Assembly (NCBI GenBank): GCA_027943335.1
Contig: BSBK01000967.1
Coordinates: 124,001-188,000, forward strand
Source of the DNA: Chamaecyparis obtusa
Lineage: Eukaryota > Streptophyta > Pinopsida > Cupressales > Cupressaceae
Direction: 5' to 3'
Length of the DNA: 64,000 nt
In this document: positions 60,666 to 64,000 of the stretch, piece by piece
How the letters are laid out: each line of letters begins with the position of its first letter
Numbering within the stretch: the stretch's first letter is position 1
The notes under the pieces: generated by a model
Databases searched by the model: none
Told to the model about the DNA's origin: nothing
The model's input: the letters and a program-made list of their open reading frames with translations, nothing else
Translations under genes and position numbers: made by a program

Positions 60666-63342
60666 ACCTCCAATCCACTACAAGGATTTATAATGAAGGT
60701 AGAAGTTTTTCTGGTATATAGATAATGAATGAGGATCATTGGTCACAAGGAAAAATATGATTTCCATAGTACAAAACAAAAACATGCAATCCACCACAGG
60801 GTTGCAAATCAAACATGACAAAAGAACCTTGGCCCACATTTGAGAAAATGGAAATATTCTCTATGATTTCTGATACTAAAATCTTAAGGTGGCATAGAGG
60901 GGAAATCAGAAGTGTGCATCCATTAAAATCAAGAATACCATTTTTCTACGAAGGATATTAATGGACAATGCAACCCAGTAACACCAATATGTTGTTACAA
61001 GTGCCAAAGTTTCTCAAAGAGCTTATATTCAGCAATAATATATTCATCAATAGTGACAGGTGTATAAAATATTCATCATGCCACCACTGTGTATGAGAAC
61101 AACATGAAAGACCATAAATGAATATTTAATCAACAATTAATGAATTCCATCTATAGAATTGCAGGATCCTTGACTATGAATTTAATTTAGAAACGTGTCA
61201 AGCAAGGAAAGATAACTCATATTCTTAATCAACAAATGTTAATCAGCAAGCAACAACTAGTCAAAGAAAAGTGCAATCATTCTAGCTACAAGCATCAATC
61301 ATTAAGGGACATCTAAGAAAACATCTACTGCGATATCTCTGATCCCAAAAGACAGATACAAAAAAGTTTGAACATCAAAACCATTACAAATTGAAAGAAG
61401 CTATGGGGAGGAGTCCAACATGGAAAAATAAAAGCATTCTTAAGGAAAACAAAATGATATATATTCTAGTGTAAAGAGAGTGAAATAATTAGCATGTGCA
61501 TATTTCAACAATATATGTAGCATTAAAAAGGAAATATTTTTTTAGAGGACATAAAAATGAAGTTTCAACAGCTCTCTTCATCCATAGAATCTGAAATTCA
61601 TAAACCTTCCCCTCGTGTTCTTATTAGATGGTCAATGATAAAGAGAATATACAGATGGTTATGGAAAGTTGGCAACCTAGTTTGCAATAATGAAATATGC
61701 TTGTAAGAGTAGCGTGGCTGCATAAAAAATCAGAGAATTCCAACCATAGGTTTTTCAAAGAGTGTGGAAACTTTTACGACACATAAACATAGAACCCTCA
61801 TAATTATGTCATCAAATCTAGCATAGGTATGTGGCCAACACAAAAGAAATGAAAAATCTATATACATATATGATACAACATAAATAAAAATTCAAAAGTT
61901 TTATACACGGGAAAAGGGCGTGTCCAAATGAAGAAACATGGGTGTTCTTTTTGTAGAAGCACAAGAAACCTCTAGGGTTTTGATTTCTCCACATTCGACA
62001 AGCACAAGAAACCTCTATTTTTTGGAAACTCATGAAGAATATATGGAGACTCTTTCTTGTACGGATAGAAAGAAGCGTATAATATATAAATCATAGCCAT
62101 AGCTCGAAGACACATAGAATTGCAGACAAGACAAAGAATTCCAAAAACTTTATCAAGTGTACGACCAAGTCTTCAAAAATTTAATGAAGTGTTTAAACAC
62201 AGCTCAAAATTTTACAATGAAATATGCAACATGGAGTACATGAGAGACGTGCTCATCCATACCTGTAGAAGATGAGTTGTAAATCTGCAAGAAAATCTTG
62301 ATAAAAGCCTTTGAAATGCATAGAAAAGCCTCCAAATTTTCTAGAAAACCCTACCTTTGGCGGCGTTCAGAAAGTAGTAGAGGAAAAACACAATGTTCTA
62401 AAGTACAAAATGAAGAGATATTCATGGTTTGGTACCCTAAAAAGTTGTTGGACAAGAAGGGTATTTTTGCCTTTTTCTTTTAAACATTTTTGGCCCAAAA
62501 TAATACTCGCGGGATATTTTAATTTTTTTTTCATCAAGTATTAGGATCTAACAATTAAAAGTGTTCTTCTTCTTTTATTTTGTATTGATTAATAATGTAA
62601 AATAATATTAATAGATAATGCTTCTATTAATCATCTTATTAATATTATTCATGTGATGCAAAAAAATATGGTACATTCTCTTTATGGTCTTGATGAAGAC
62701 TTGTATAAGAGGACATGGTTGTGTGGGAGTTATCATTTGGAGAGAATATAGGAACAGAATATAGGGACTATTGTTTTAGTTGGAAACCGTATGTCTAAGA
62801 TTTAGGAGGTTGTTGTGACATTTTAAAAATACTTTTGAGAGAATCTTGGAGTGATTTTAGCTTGCCTGTATAAAGGACTTGGTCAATTTTGACCATTTTA
62901 ATCTTTTTGATCACTTTTGGAGATGGATTTACATGCTAAATTTGGGGATTATTGTTACATCTGACCCAAGATGCTTCTAGAGCCTTTTTTGGTGGAACCA
63001 CTTGTGGTTTTTCTACTTAATGACTTTTGTAACTCATTTTGGAGTTAGTTCAGATTATGCAAACTTTTGATCCTTAGTGACTGAGACAATCCTTTAGCTT
63101 TTGGAATGCATTTTTGTAACTCATTGGATGTGAAATATAGAAGAAGCCTTGATTAATTTTGGTAATGATATTTTTCCTTCTTATTATTGAATTTTTAGCA
63201 TTGTTAAATGATTGATCAAGTTACTTGTGAGATTTGTCTCCTTTTTCATGTAGCTTTGTCTCACATTTTATGGGTTTTTTTGCAAAAATGTATGTGTACA
63301 TGCAACTTGCTAACTGTTTTCTAAAAATACATTTAACTTCTT
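60666..63342. other. No clear gene
   Basis: AT-rich, with no domain-bearing reading frame. On the minus strand 62380-62240 looks like a plant 5' leader (AGGTAGGGTTTTCTAG, then TTCTTGCAGATT and ATCTTCTACAGGTATGG with possible splice signals), but no coding exon can be attached. The open frames near 62298-62544 are probably chance. Confidence 0.3.
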
Positions 63343-64000
63343 AGCTATGAAGCTCAAAATACTAAGGCCAACATACAATTCTAACAGGATCATTATGAAG
63401 AGGTTGAAGCTTTCAAAGACAAATTGCTCAAGCTAGGAAAGATATGTACAACAAAAGATGAACTTTCTTTTATTTAACTATTTTAGGAGTATAATGAAAT
63501 CTTTTCCTTGGAGTATAGTGACTTAAAGGGATTTAAACCATAACTGGCTCAACATACCATAAAGTTAGAGCTAAATTCCAAGCTTGTAAGACAGAAACAA
63601 AGACTTATAAACCTCAAGTTAGAGCCCCTAATGCAAAAAGAATTAAATAAGCTGATAGAGAGAAATATCATTTCCCCCATCAAGTATACTTCGTGGGTTT
63701 GAAATCTAGTTCGTAATAAGAAAAAGAGTGGGGAATTGAGGCCATGTGTTGATTTTAGGGATCTAAATAGGGCCCCATTAAAAGATTGTCATCCCTTTCC
63801 ATCCATGGAGAAGATTCTCCAACTTGTTTTAGGTTCAGAATGTTTTTCACTTCTTAATGGTTATTCTGGTTATAATCAAATTTTGGTAAAAGATGAGGAT
63901 CAATTTAAAATAGATTTCACTACGAAGTGGGGTAGCATGGCCTAAGGGAAGATTCCCTTTGGTTTATCCAATCCCCGGGAAACCTTTTAGAAAGCCATGG
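63343..64000 (+). pseudogene. Ty3/gypsy reverse transcriptase fragment, cut by the window edge
   Basis: One frame can be followed from about 63343: QDHYEEVEAFKDKLLKLGK, EYNEIFSLEYSDLKGFKP, KELNKLIERNIISPI, then RT motifs RPCVDFRDLNRAPLKDCHPF (about 63736), FSLLNGYSGYNQILV (about 63850) and IPFGLSNPRETF (about 63955). It has TAA, TAG and TGA codons near 63382, 63476, 63485, 63540, 63700, 63943 and 63988. The catalytic YxDD lies beyond the window. The wording of the motifs differs from elements 1 and 2, so it belongs to another gypsy lineage, and it is on the opposite strand. Confidence 0.75.

Noticed and set aside
62240..62400. First exon and promoter of a host gene on the minus strand
   Set aside because: The leader-like sequence and possible splice signals are suggestive, but no coding exon can be joined, so it was not called as a gene.

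Overview
The window reads as intergenic DNA of a large, repeat-rich plant nuclear genome. It is AT-rich and contains LTR retrotransposons nested in older repeats, plant-type Ty1/copia-like and Ty3/gypsy coding remnants, plant mobile domain (PMD) genes and GT-AG introns. No bacterial operons, rRNA, tRNA or CRISPR arrays were seen. The style would suit a conifer or another big-genome seed plant, but the sequence alone does not fix the species. I found no confidently intact host gene.

Layout. 1-4.97 kb and 12.9-17.2 kb form one old cluster of dispersed repeats, called here A (about 260 bp), B (about 280 bp), C (about 265 bp) and D (AT-rich). They occur in both orientations and build palindromes inside palindromes. 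A non-autonomous LTR retrotransposon (element 0, 4974-12907) sits in a C copy. Its LTRs are both 1230 bp, its 5-bp target duplication is exact, and undisturbed paralogous sites lie nearby. It carries a gag-like region and a long second coding region of unknown function, but no protease, RT or integrase. 18.1-21.8 kb holds a decayed multi-exon SET-like gene followed by a multi-exon gene I do not recognise.

22041-43841 (element 1) and 47818-60522 (element 2) are two related Tat-like Ty3/gypsy elements on the minus strand. They have tRNA-Lys-type primer sites, gag, protease, a G-patch-like linker, RT and RNase H with a second RNase H-like domain; integrase survives only in element 1. Each also carries a convergent gene on the plus strand with its own TATA box, a short first exon, an intron and a PMD exon. 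Element 1's 3' LTR is split by another gypsy derivative (element 3, 22309-26274) that keeps only gag and protease. 43.8-47.8 kb holds direct repeats and a 285-bp hairpin. 60.5-63.3 kb shows no clear gene. A gypsy pol fragment of another lineage runs off the right edge from 63343.

The most interesting signals are in elements 1 and 2: (i) the antisense spliced PMD gene; (ii) clusters of one short motif near both ends of the element, CGTACG-centred in element 1 and AGCGCT-centred in element 2; (iii) a hairpin beside the polypurine tract whose stem differs between the elements by paired changes. Nearly all coding remnants are broken, mostly by stops that fit C-to-T decay of Gln and Arg codons, so these copies look inactive. 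All alignments and counts were made by eye.
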